NCBI GenBank assembly: GCA_937879855.1
Contig: CALFMO010000044.1
Coordinates: 37,388 to 101,387 of the forward strand
Length of the DNA stretch: 64,000 bases
Direction: 5' to 3'
From: an uncultured Acidobacteriaceae bacterium
GTDB lineage: Bacteria > Acidobacteriota > Terriglobia > Terriglobales > Acidobacteriaceae
Position 1 is the stretch's first letter. Each line of letters starts with the position of its first letter. This document shows, in pieces, positions 51,193 to 58,607 of the stretch. The notes beneath the pieces were generated by a model. The model did not search any database. It saw only the letters and a program-made list of their open reading frames with translations, and was not told the origin of the DNA. A program made the position numbers and the translations under genes.

Positions 51193-51221
51193 TGCCCGGC
51201 ACAGTCCGGGCATTTTCTTTT
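51193..51221 (+). terminator. rho-independent terminator of mobile module
   Basis: TGCCCGG (51193-51199), loop CACAGT, CCGGGCA (51206-51212), then TTTTCTTTT. A perfect 7-bp stem with a strong U-tract, placed just after the DUF6908 gene. Confidence 0.85.
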
Positions 51222-51227
51222 GCGTCC

Positions 51228-51348
51228 CCAAAATTTTCGAGGGGCGCTCTGGCCGGACCAAAAGAAGCCCCCACAACGAGCGCAGTCCGAAACCGATTTT
51301 GAGCCGCTGCTGAATGATGCGCAGGCAGCGCCCCTCGTGCTCCCCTGG
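51228..51348. repeat. element with repeated ends, long copy (partner at 54589)
   Basis: Begins CCAAAATTTTCGAGGGGCGC and ends with a 17-bp block CCCTCGTGCTCCCCTGG (51332-51348). The same two ends occur at 54589-54634 with the ~75-bp interior missing. Within this copy GAGGGGCGCT and AGCGCCCCTC form a 10-bp inverted repeat. Confidence 0.65.
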
Positions 51349-51391
51349 CCCTAATTACAAGTCGGGAAACATGGTCTGCTCTGACTTGCAC

Positions 51392-52402
51392 TTACCTAGT
51401 GTGCCCTGGGTTATTTTGGAGCATCCGCCATTGTCCGGGTGAAGTTCCTTCCCACTGGTGGAAAGCCCGGAAGAAGGAATTGGCGTCCTCGTAGCCTAAG
51501 AGATACGCCGTTTCGTTCAACTCCCGAGACGAGTGGAGGAGGTAGTGATGGGCCAATTCACGACGGGCCTCTTCCAGCAAACGCTGGAATGAGATGCCCT
51601 GCTCTGTCAGTCGCCGCTGCAATGTTCGAGTGCTCATGTGTAGCTCTCTTGCGAGATCGTCTATGCCCGGACGCTGCCCTGCAAGTAGCCGCTTCAGAAT
51701 GCCTTTTGCTTGTTCACCGAAATTTCTCTGCGCAAGCTGCTCGGCTAGCTCCGCTTCGAGCTGCGGCGCCACGGTTGCCAGCAAATCAGGGTTGTGGGTG
51801 ATAAACGGCATCTCCATATCCGCTTTGCTGAATATTAAGGCGTTCTGATTGGACTTGAATTTAACGGCGCAGCGGAAATGGGCCTCATACATTTCTCGGT
51901 GAACCCGAGTTCGTTGAAACTCCACCCGCTTCGGATTCAGGGGCCGTCCAGTGCCTCGGCGTGCGATGCCAACAATCCATGCGAAACACACGTCCACCAA
52001 CAATGGAGGCTCTTTCTCATGTGCGAGGAGCCAGATGAACTGGACTGCGCGTTCATTGCCCCTACCGCCTACACGGATTTCCTCTGGACAAGTGAGTTGT
52101 TTGTAGCGCGACAGCCGCTCGACAGCGTCCCCAAACGACCGCGCGGAAAGTGCGGCGATTTTGATCGGGTCATAACGCTCGAAGCGCTCCTCAGTCCCCA
52201 GCTTCAGGCCAAAGCCGGCGTCATTGCTGGCTTCAGCAATTCCCCGGTGAAGTGCGAAAAACTCCTCGGTGCTCACTAGAATCTTGTCCTGATTGAATAA
52301 CCCCACCGGCAAACCAGCTTGCCGCAACGCTGTATCCGGCGAAAGGCCCAGTTCTTCTAGCTTTCGCGGCAGCGTGCTCGAAATTCGAAATCGGTTAGTC
52401 AT
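51392..52402 (-). CDS. AraC-family regulator with arabinose-binding-like N-terminal domain
   Basis: 336 residues, ATG at 52402. The N-terminal domain (about residues 20-210) fits the Arabinose_bd type: LSPDTALRQAGLPVGLFNQDKILVSTEEFFALHRGIAEAS (parts) and an FGLKLGTEERF segment. The C-terminal AraC double helix-turn-helix includes LARELHMSTRTLQRRLTEQG and AYLLGYEDANSFFRAFHQWEGTSPGQWR. Regulators of this OruR/OxyR-adjacent type usually control a neighbouring oxidoreductase, and damaged ADH and SDR genes lie upstream on the same strand. Confidence 0.9.
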   Translation of the reverse strand: MTNRFRISSTLPRKLEELGLSPDTALRQAGLPVGLFNQDKILVSTEEFFALHRGIAEASNDAGFGLKLGTEERFERYDPIKIAALSARSFGDAVERLSRYKQLTCPEEIRVGGRGNERAVQFIWLLAHEKEPPLLVDVCFAWIVGIARRGTGRPLNPKRVEFQRTRVHREMYEAHFRCAVKFKSNQNALIFSKADMEMPFITHNPDLLATVAPQLEAELAEQLAQRNFGEQAKGILKRLLAGQRPGIDDLARELHMSTRTLQRRLTEQGISFQRLLEEARRELAHHYLLHSSRELNETAYLLGYEDANSFFRAFHQWEGTSPGQWRMLQNNPGHTR

Positions 52403-52499
52403 GGCTCGCCAAGGGCGTAATTCTAGTTCGGGGAGTCAAATGGAGCTGGTGCTCTCGGGGTGATTCCAGTCAGACTCACACATAACCGCGACACCCGAG

Positions 52500-52615
52500 T
52501 CAGGGGTCATTTTCATCGTATCCGGGCTTCTTATAAAGCGTATCCCACTTGTTCTTAACGTCAGGTTTGTACACCTTCTCTACCCAATCCAGAGCTTGAC
52601 GATAACGTGAGGCAT
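52500..52615 (-). pseudogene. 4-oxalocrotonate tautomerase-like gene with internal deletion
   Basis: From the ATG at 52615 the frame gives MPHVIVKLW, a typical tautomerase start with the catalytic Pro, then stops. One base out, the sequence continues DWVEKVYKPDVKNKWDTLYKK and PGYDENDP, the usual C-terminus, ending at TGA 52500-52502. About 30-40 central residues are missing, so an internal deletion joined the ends out of frame. Confidence 0.7.
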
Positions 52616-52651
52616 TGTTCACTCCTTCGCTTGTTGAAGATCGCCACCGAA

Positions 52652-53326
52652 TCACTTGCGGTATTGCTCGTTGGTTACCTGCTCCATCCAGTCGATGTCG
52701 GTCGCGCCGAACTCGCGAGCGAGCTTCTGACGCGACTCGTGGCGGCTCATCGCAATAATCCGCTCGGCGCCCATCTGCTTGGCGGAAAGCACACCGAGAA
52801 GGCCGACTGCGCCGTCACCGACGACCGCGATAGTCGAGCCCGGCTTCGCGTTCGCCGCATCCGCCGCAAACCATCCGGTGCCCATAACGTCGGAGAGCGC
52901 CAACAGGCTCGGGATCATGTCGCCCGTGGGAACATCCGGGGTAGCCACGAGCGTGCCATCGGCGAGTGGTACGCGCAGCATCGGAGCCTGCGCGGTGCTG
53001 ATGAACTCGGCATGCTGGCAGGACGACTGATAGCCGACCTGGCAGTTGGGGCAGGTGTTATCGGAGGCAAAAAAGGAGCCGATGACGAACTGGCCTGGTT
53101 TAACAGACTTGACCCCGCTGCCAACCTCCTCAACGATGCCGCAGTACTCGTGCCCCATCGGTGTCGGTTGGTTTACGGGGCTGATGCCGCGATAGCTCCA
53201 CAGGTCCGATCCGCAGACGCATGTAGCCGCGATCCGAATGACGGCATCTGTTGGCTTGGTGATCTTTGGTTCGGGGACGTCCTCAAATCGAACGTCCCCC
53301 GTTCCGTAGAGTACAGTTCCTTGCAT
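52652..53326 (-). CDS. zinc-dependent alcohol dehydrogenase, C-terminally truncated
   Basis: 224 residues, ATG at 53326. The MDR fold is clear: CVCGSD and GHE catalytic-zinc ligands (about residues 37-42 and 59-61), a structural lobe CPNC...SSC, and the Rossmann start AVVGDGAVGLLGVLSAKQMGA (about 165-185). It stops after AREFGATDI and a short unrelated end, about 120 residues before the family end (about 345). The cofactor domain is therefore incomplete and the enzyme is probably inactive. Possibly the downstream end was lost in the same event that damaged the adjacent tautomerase gene. Confidence 0.75.
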   Translation of the reverse strand: MQGTVLYGTGDVRFEDVPEPKITKPTDAVIRIAATCVCGSDLWSYRGISPVNQPTPMGHEYCGIVEEVGSGVKSVKPGQFVIGSFFASDNTCPNCQVGYQSSCQHAEFISTAQAPMLRVPLADGTLVATPDVPTGDMIPSLLALSDVMGTGWFAADAANAKPGSTIAVVGDGAVGLLGVLSAKQMGAERIIAMSRHESRQKLAREFGATDIDWMEQVTNEQYRK

Positions 53327-53344
53327 GAATTGGTTTCCTTTGCT

Positions 53345-54111
53345 TTAGCGCATGAGGTAGCCGCCGTCGATCGAGATCGACTGGCCGGTAACGTAGCTCG
53401 CGGCTGAGCTGCAGAGCCACAGGACAGCATCGGCGATCTCCTCGGGCCGCCCCATTCGGCCCATCGGCACGAAGGTATTCAGCATCTTATTCAACTCTTC
53501 TCCCTGACCTTCAGCGATCATCTTGTCGGACATGGGCGTCTGAATCATGCCCGGGCACACGTCGTTAACGCGAATGCCGCGTGCAGCATATTCGAGAGCC
53601 GCACTCTTGGTGAATCCAATAACACCGTGCTTCGCGGCGTGGTAGGTCCCGCGCCGGGCACCGCCTATAAGACCTCCAAGCGAAGAGCAATTGACGATGG
53701 CGCCACTGCCTTGCTGCGCATCTGCTGCAATTCGAACTTCATGCAGCTCCAGACACCGCGCAGGTTGATCCCCATGATTCGGTCGTAGTCATCGCGGGGA
53801 GAGTCAGCCGTTTCGGCGAGGACATTTTGAACGCCGGCATTGTTGTAGGCGGCATCGAGCCGCCCGAAAGTAGCGACAGTCTGCTTCACCATTGCTTCTA
53901 CCTGCGCGTCATCTGACACGTCACAGCGAAGAGCCAGTGTCTTGTGACCTTTATCGGCGAGTTCCTTGGCTGCGGCTTGCGCCGCCTTCTCGTTCCAGTC
54001 CGCCAACACCACGGAAGCACCTGATTCAGCAAAAGCCTTCGCTGTCGCAAGACCCAACCCAGATGCAGCGCCTGTAACGAGTGCAACTTTGTTTTCGAAA
54101 GATATGTTCAT
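53345..54111 (-). pseudogene. short-chain dehydrogenase/reductase gene with one-base frameshift
   Basis: ATG at 54111 (AGGAGGAAC upstream). The frame gives the SDR cofactor motif TGAASGLG and NNAG, then breaks near 53713. One base over, it continues SGAIVNCSSLGGLIGG, the active-site YHAAK and a final SISIDGGYLMR to 53345. Everything needed for a classical ~255-residue SDR is present except the correct frame, so an assembly indel or a recent mutation would explain it. Confidence 0.85.
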
Positions 54112-54588
54112 GACCAGTTCCTCCTTCACTTGACGTGCCCGCCTGCACGGCCTCTTGCGCTCGTCCTGTTCTTTGAGTGCGACCTTTTTAGAGTACCGTC
54201 GCGCGTTTCCCGAACGTCTTTGTCATCCATACTTTTAGATGTCCGCACGGGGGGAGCGCACTAGCCGAACGCGCCAATCTACTTGCAAGATACGCCACGC
54301 GGTTAGCGATTGAACGGGTCTCTGTGTCGAGGGAGTTCTGCGGATGAACTGTGACTCTATTCTTGATATGCAAAATGCAGGGGCGATTCGAAGGGAGATG
54401 CTCGTGTCACGACGAAATTGAAAACGAGGAAGTGAACTTCTGGACCTGCTATGTCTGTTTCTTCGGGATCATGTGCATTGCGTGCTCGGTGGAAACGTGT
54501 TCCCGTTGCATTTATACCCCGAGCGCTGTTCATGGCGGTGCCGGCAGAAACAGCGGGAGCGCCGTCGCCGGCGCTCTCGCAATTCCCT
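54112..54588. other. intergenic region without supported gene
   Basis: About 480 bp between the SDR gene start and the repeat at 54589. Open frames on both strands lack ribosome-binding sites and known motifs. The SDR promoter should be near 54130-54200. Confidence 0.4.
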
Positions 54589-54634
54589 CCAAAATTTTCC
54601 CGAGGGGCGCTCCGCGTCCCTCGTGCTCCCCTGG
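54589..54634. repeat. element with repeated ends, short copy (partner at 51228)
   Basis: CCAAAATTTTCCCGAGGGGC at the left and the exact 17-bp block CCCTCGTGCTCCCCTGG (54618-54634) at the right, with the interior of the long copy missing. Together the two copies enclose the AraC, tautomerase, ADH and SDR genes. Confidence 0.65.
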
Positions 54635-54677
54635 TACGGACTCCAAAACCTGCTCCTCTCTCACCCTGACCGACCTC

Positions 54678-54709
54678 TTGACTCCGTACCACACTACGGG
54701 GTTTAGACT
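54678..54709 (+). promoter_or_regulatory. MerR-type promoter and operator with 19-20 bp spacer
   Basis: -35 TTGACT (54678-54683) and -10 TTAGAC/TAGACT (from 54703/54704) are 19-20 bp apart, the stretched spacing of MerR-controlled promoters. The spacer carries a dyad: ACTCCGTA (54681-54688) and TACGGGGT (54695-54702), matching at 7 of 8 positions. Transcription would start around 54715-54716, i.e. at the GTG of the regulator, so the mRNA is predicted to be leaderless and autoregulated. Confidence 0.8.
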
Positions 54710-54715
54710 GGTTTT

Positions 54716-54716
54716 G
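54716..54716 (+). promoter_or_regulatory. predicted transcription start at the GTG of the MerR gene
   Basis: The first base of the GTG lies 7-8 bases after the -10 hexamer and no ribosome-binding site precedes it, so the start codon and transcription start appear to coincide. Confidence 0.5.
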
Positions 54717-55141
54717 TGATAGCAGAAACCAACACCAAGCCGCTCACCATTGGTCGTCTCGCTGATGAAGTCGGCATCAATCTGGAAACCGTGCGCTTCT
54801 ACGAGCGACAGGGTCTGCTGCCGAAGCCACCGCGAAGCCCATCAGGCTACCGGATGTTTCCAGCAGAGGCCGCTCGACGCCTGAAATTCATCAAGCGCGC
54901 TCAGGAACTCGGGTTCTCACTAAACGAGATTCGCGATCTTCTGGCTCTACGCACATCGCCACGCACTACCAGCGCGGAAATCCGCAAGCGTGCCGAAGCG
55001 AAAATCACCGACATTGAAGGCAAGATTAAAACCCTCGATGCAATGCGGAAGACGCTGCACAAGCTGGCGAGGTCGTGTGCTGGCTGTGGGTCACTCGCTG
55101 ATTGCCCGATTCTTGAGAGCTTGGAGGGAGACGACGTCTGA
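54716..55141 (+). CDS. MerR-family transcriptional regulator (mercury/metal-type)
   Basis: 141 residues, GTG at 54716. The N-terminal MerR winged helix is LTIGRLADEVGINLETVRFYERQGLLP, followed by a dimerisation helix. The metal-site Cys pair Cys121 and Cys130 (CAGCGSLADC, with an extra Cys124) has the 9-residue spacing of MerR Cys117/Cys126, but the third ligand (Cys82 of MerR) is missing: residues around 80-83 are TSPR. So metal choice or affinity may differ from classical Hg(II). It is autoregulated from the promoter just upstream and drives the next two genes. Confidence 0.9.
   Translation: MIAETNTKPLTIGRLADEVGINLETVRFYERQGLLPKPPRSPSGYRMFPAEAARRLKFIKRAQELGFSLNEIRDLLALRTSPRTTSAEIRKRAEAKITDIEGKIKTLDAMRKTLHKLARSCAGCGSLADCPILESLEGDDV
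54717..54717. other. note: MerR operon begins here
   Basis: The three genes that follow (54716-55799) are adjacent or overlapping and on one strand, so they form an operon under the promoter at 54678. Confidence 0.5.
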
Positions 55142-55542
55142 ACCGAACGTGGAAGCAAAGTCTGCTGACTGTTCCGGGTTTGGGAGTCTCGCTGCTGCCG
55201 AAGTTGGCCTGTCCGTTTTGCTGGCCCGCGTATGCAGGTCTGCTCAGTTCGGTAGGTCTGGGATTCCTAGTCTCTACCAAGTACCTGTTGCCGTTGACCG
55301 CTGCGTTTCTTGCGATTGCAGTCGGTGCGCTGGCATTCAGAGCAAAGAGTCGGCGCCGTTACGGCCCGTTTGCTCTCGGGGTGCTCGCTGCTGCGGGTGT
55401 GCTGGTGGGCAAGTTCTATTGGGAGTCAAATCCGACGATGTACGCGGCTGTCGCGCTATTGGTAATCGCTTCGGTGTGGAATGCATGGCCGCACCGGGTG
55501 GCGGCTGCTGTTACGTGCTGTGCAGAGAAATCAATCAACTAA
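55138..55542 (+). CDS. MerC-like small membrane metal transporter, CTG start
   Basis: 134 residues. The family-like N-terminus NRTWKQSLLTVPGLGVSLLPKL has no ATG, GTG or TTG before residue 15. The only in-frame start at the right place is CTG at 55138, overlapping the MerR stop (CTGA) and with GGAGG upstream. The TTG at 55180 is the alternative. The protein has four helices with a metal-type CPFC motif (Cys25 and Cys28) in helix 1 and a terminal CC. It probably brings Hg(II) or another thiophilic metal across the membrane. Confidence 0.7.
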   Translation: MNRTWKQSLLTVPGLGVSLLPKLACPFCWPAYAGLLSSVGLGFLVSTKYLLPLTAAFLAIAVGALAFRAKSRRRYGPFALGVLAAAGVLVGKFYWESNPTMYAAVALLVIASVWNAWPHRVAAAVTCCAEKSIN

Positions 55543-55553
55543 AGGAGAGAACA

Positions 55554-55799
55554 TTGGCAAAGAAAATTGAAGTGTTCAGTGCAGGCTGTTCAGCTTGCAA
55601 AGAAGCTATCGAAATGGTGAAACGGATTGCAGGCTCTCACGAAGTCGTAATCCATGACATGAACAAGGCAGAAGTCGCGACAAAGGCGAAGAGCTACGGA
55701 GTCCGCAGCGTTCCCGCTGTGGTCGTTGATGGGAAGCTCGCATCGTGCTGTGCGGGTCGCGGACCGGAAGAGAAAGCACTGCGCTCGGCTTTGGCGTAG
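55554..55799 (+). CDS. thioredoxin/glutaredoxin-like small protein
   Basis: 81 residues from a TTG at 55554, with AAAGGAGA just upstream. CSAC (Cys12-Cys15) sits after the first strand (KIEVFSAG), and the cis-Pro region GVRSVPAVVVDGK follows: the thioredoxin fold in a short, single-domain form. The C-terminus has an extra CC (ASCCAGRGP). Third gene of the MerR operon. It may supply reduced thiols, carry metal to a reductase, or act like MerP. No merA is present. Confidence 0.8.
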   Translation: MAKKIEVFSAGCSACKEAIEMVKRIAGSHEVVIHDMNKAEVATKAKSYGVRSVPAVVVDGKLASCCAGRGPEEKALRSALA

Positions 55800-56009
55800 A
55801 TGGGGGTGTGTGATGGGGCTGACTGCCGGTTTAGGGGGGAAGCCTCAGCACCCGAATTTTCGAAGCAATGGAGGATGTTGCCCCGCAGCGGCGGCAACAT
55901 AAATCTGGGTCCAATCAAGGTCCAATAACTCTTCCAAGGTGCTACTTTCGGCTCCAAAATGGGGGTGCCGTCTGTTTTCAGTTAGTTACGATTTGTTAAG
56001 TTCCTTTCA
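55800..56009. other. intergenic region after MerR operon
   Basis: About 210 bp without a supported gene or a clear terminator, leading into the tRNA scars. Confidence 0.4.
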
Positions 56010-56048
56010 CGGCGGTAACACGGGTTCAAATCCGCGTCGGGGACGCCA
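56010..56048 (+). other. tRNA 3'-end fragment, scar 2
   Basis: GGTAACACGGGTTCAAATCC then GCGTCGGGGACGCCA has the form of a variable loop, TpsiC arm and acceptor 3' strand with encoded CCA. The T-stem is imperfect and no tRNA 5' half precedes it. Typical of an integration-site remnant. Confidence 0.6.
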
Positions 56049-56329
56049 ATTTCAAGTGCTCTTCCAATTGCCAATGAATGTAGTTGTGCTCAAATGCTCG
56101 AGTAAGATCCAAAAAATCGCCAAGCCGATTAGCACTTCTCAACCCGCCAGCGGACTCTGAATCACATGCGCGAAGTGCATACTCACAGATCAAGTTTGCT
56201 CCAACTGCCGACTTATTTATGCAACGAGAAATCAGCGTCCATTAAGCGTCCAATAGAATGTGGAGTTGATTGCTTCTGTGAAGTTCTAGAGGTTTGATGT
56301 GCCATTCGCGCCTCCTAATTGTTGATTTC

Positions 56330-56367
56330 GTTGGACAGCCTGGGTTCGAATCCCACTCTCTCCGCCA
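56330..56367 (+). other. tRNA-Ser-like 3'-end fragment, scar 3
   Basis: CCTGGGTTCGAATCCCACTC followed by TCTCCGCCA is the usual 3' end of tRNA-Ser: a TpsiC arm and an acceptor strand with CCA. No upstream tRNA body can be folded. It lies 290 bp after scar 2. Coordinates may be off by one or two bases. Confidence 0.65.
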
Positions 56368-56592
56368 GCTTTAAAATCGCAGCCAAAAATGCGGGTTCAG
56401 CGAGTTTGTTACTATTTTTGAGCGGTTCCTGTTACAAAAATCGTGAAATCCCTTGTTTCGCAGTATTAGGAATCAAGAGATTCATGTCGCACCGCACCGC
56501 AACTCGGTGCATCCGTGTTACGACCAAGGACCCTAGGAACCCATACTGCAAAACCCGTCTACCCCTAGGGCCGCCTTAAGCCTCACTTCGCG

Positions 56593-56709
56593 ATGGTCAA
56601 TCGCAAACCTGAACAGCACCGCAAAGGCATCTATTACGTTCGATCGCGCAGACAGAGGCACGTGGCGTTCCTTACGCGGCCTCAGATAGGCCTAAAAACT
56701 AAAGAGTAG
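56593..56709 (+). pseudogene. possible integrase N-terminal relic
   Basis: ATG at 56593 begins MVNRKPEQHRKGIYYVRSRR and ends at TAG 56707. RKGIYYVRSRR resembles the first strand of arm-binding domains in phage integrases. Thirty-eight codons only. Its position next to two tRNA scars supports the idea, but the sequence is short, so this is tentative. Confidence 0.35.
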
Positions 56710-57139
56710 TCGACTGAGAGTCGATGCGGCAGTCGAACAGTGTTTCAAAATCTCGAGTCGCAGGGTAAGACCCGAAAACTATCAAGGAGTACAAACTGGC
56801 AATGAACGAATTTCGGAAGTCCTGTACAACCACATCGTGCTGAGGGCGAAAAACAGCCGATTTCCGCACCGGAGCCCGCCAGCCTCTTCGCTATGATGGC
56901 GTTTTTTTTGAGGCATCGCAGGCCACCGATGTAGGCAACTGGGGTCGCCAGTCAACCGAGGCAGAAACAGAGCCAGCGAAGTCTTGGCAGATTTTTTTGT
57001 TCGATCGAGAACAAACATGAAACGTAATGCAACTTTTTCGAACCATTCATAGGGTCTCACTCCCTTTTTCGTGGAATGAAGCTTGACACGAATCAAATCG
57101 AAAGGTTTTAATGCCGTACCGGTGCCGGGGGGAATACCG
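56710..57139. other. intergenic region upstream of Ig-like protein gene
   Basis: About 430 bp with no supported gene. The last 60 bp carry the ribosome-binding site GGGGGGAA of the next gene and a possible upstream TTG extension. Confidence 0.4.
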
Positions 57140-58564
57140 ATGATCAGTGGGCGTGTGTTCGGGGCAGTAGCTAGCTTTGGAGTCGCGGTTTTCGTAGCGG
57201 GTTTAATCTATGTGCAATTGGGCTGCAGCACCAAGACAGCCCCGATAACCCTGGACAGTTTGAGTAGTGTCCAGATGGGCGCTCTGACACCTGCGAGCGT
57301 GACCTTGCCTTCCAGCGGTACCCAGCAATTTTCCACTACGGTTTCAGGAGTAAATAACTCATCCGTGGTTTGGTCATTGGAGGATTCCAGTGGCGCAGGA
57401 CATGGTGAGGGGGATGCCAGCGTCGGCACCATTACCAGTAGTGGATTCTATACAGCTCCCATTGTCGCGAGCGGCAGTTCCGCCAAAATGGTTATCGTCA
57501 GCGCAGCGGCAGCTGCGGACACCTCCATCGCCCGAACCGCGGCGGTTACCATCAATCCGATGCCGTCTGCCATCACCGTGACTGTTACACCGCCCGCCGT
57601 GTGCGTGGCGACGGGGCAACCGCAAGCCTTCAGTGCAATCGTAGTGAATGGCAGTGGCGTCAACTGGCTGGTCGATAACATTCCGGGCGGCAATTCGACA
57701 GACGGAACCATCGACAGCTCAGGGAACTATATCGCGCCCGGGACTGCTCCTGCGGGAGGCACGGTGACCGTGACTGCGCAATCCGTGCAACAACCTTCTG
57801 CATCAGGTTCGGCCATCGTCCAGGTGCAACCCAGTTGCCAGGTCACAGTGGCAGTAAATCCGTCCTCAGCCTACGAAGGCCAAACTGTGGATTTGACGGC
57901 CACCGTGCCGGTCTCGTATCAGAACACAGACCCAGCCGTAACTTGGTCCGTTTCCTGCGCGGTGGCACCTTGTGGATCGATCGGGACACTCACAGGACCT
58001 GATACGGCGCAGTACATTGCGCCCTCCTCCATAGCGAGCAGCAGTGCGACGGTAACGGTGAAGGCTACATTGGACGCGAACACATCTCTTTCGGGGCAGC
58101 AGACCATTACTGTCGTCAAGATTGTGCCGGTCCTCACCGTAACCGCACCAAGCTCTCTGGCCACTGGTAGCCCGGCGGCCCAATTGTCGGCCAATCTCAC
58201 GGGCGTGCCGTCCGGCATCAGTTACTCCGTCACATGGACCGCGTGCGTCAGCAATGATGATGATGAATTCCTGCCTTGCAGTCCTCCTACACCGCAAGTC
58301 GACGGCGATGGCGGCGAAGGTGATGGTCCCGGCACGATCAGTCCAACTTCAACCAGCGCGACAAGTCCGAACCCGACGACCACGTCGTATACGGCACCCA
58401 CAGCGCGGGAGGTAGGATCCGTTGACGTTTCGCCGGCGGTGCAACAGTATTGCACGGCGGCAGACGGCAATAATCCGTATGTACTGATTACAGCCCAGGC
58501 ATCGTTTACGGTGAACGGTACGCCGTCGTCAGCTACCGGCCGTGCATGTATCTTGCTGCAATAG
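57140..58564 (+). CDS. secreted Ig-like repeat protein
   Basis: 474 residues from the ATG at 57140, preceded by GGGGGGAATACC; an in-frame TTG at 57083 would add 19. A signal segment (VFGAVASFGVAVFVAGLIYVQLGC) ends in a possible, non-ideal lipobox. Then three or four Ig-like (BIG2-type) domains follow, each with a phrase such as PSSGTQQFSTTVSG, VTWSVSC, GTITSSGFYTAPI or SYTAPT. Low in Lys, high in Thr/Ser. Such acidobacterial proteins are surface or extracellular; partner unknown. The outer-membrane barrel gene lies 43 bp downstream. Confidence 0.8.
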   Translation: MISGRVFGAVASFGVAVFVAGLIYVQLGCSTKTAPITLDSLSSVQMGALTPASVTLPSSGTQQFSTTVSGVNNSSVVWSLEDSSGAGHGEGDASVGTITSSGFYTAPIVASGSSAKMVIVSAAAAADTSIARTAAVTINPMPSAITVTVTPPAVCVATGQPQAFSAIVVNGSGVNWLVDNIPGGNSTDGTIDSSGNYIAPGTAPAGGTVTVTAQSVQQPSASGSAIVQVQPSCQVTVAVNPSSAYEGQTVDLTATVPVSYQNTDPAVTWSVSCAVAPCGSIGTLTGPDTAQYIAPSSIASSSATVTVKATLDANTSLSGQQTITVVKIVPVLTVTAPSSLATGSPAAQLSANLTGVPSGISYSVTWTACVSNDDDEFLPCSPPTPQVDGDGGEGDGPGTISPTSTSATSPNPTTTSYTAPTAREVGSVDVSPAVQQYCTAADGNNPYVLITAQASFTVNGTPSSATGRACILLQ

Positions 58565-58607
58565 ACGCAGACCTCACAAATATGTTTAGGTTCATTGAAG
58601 GAGACGC

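Noticed and set aside
57866..58470. Minus-strand frames opposite the Ig-like protein
   Set aside because: They are shadows of a Thr/Ser-rich coding sequence.
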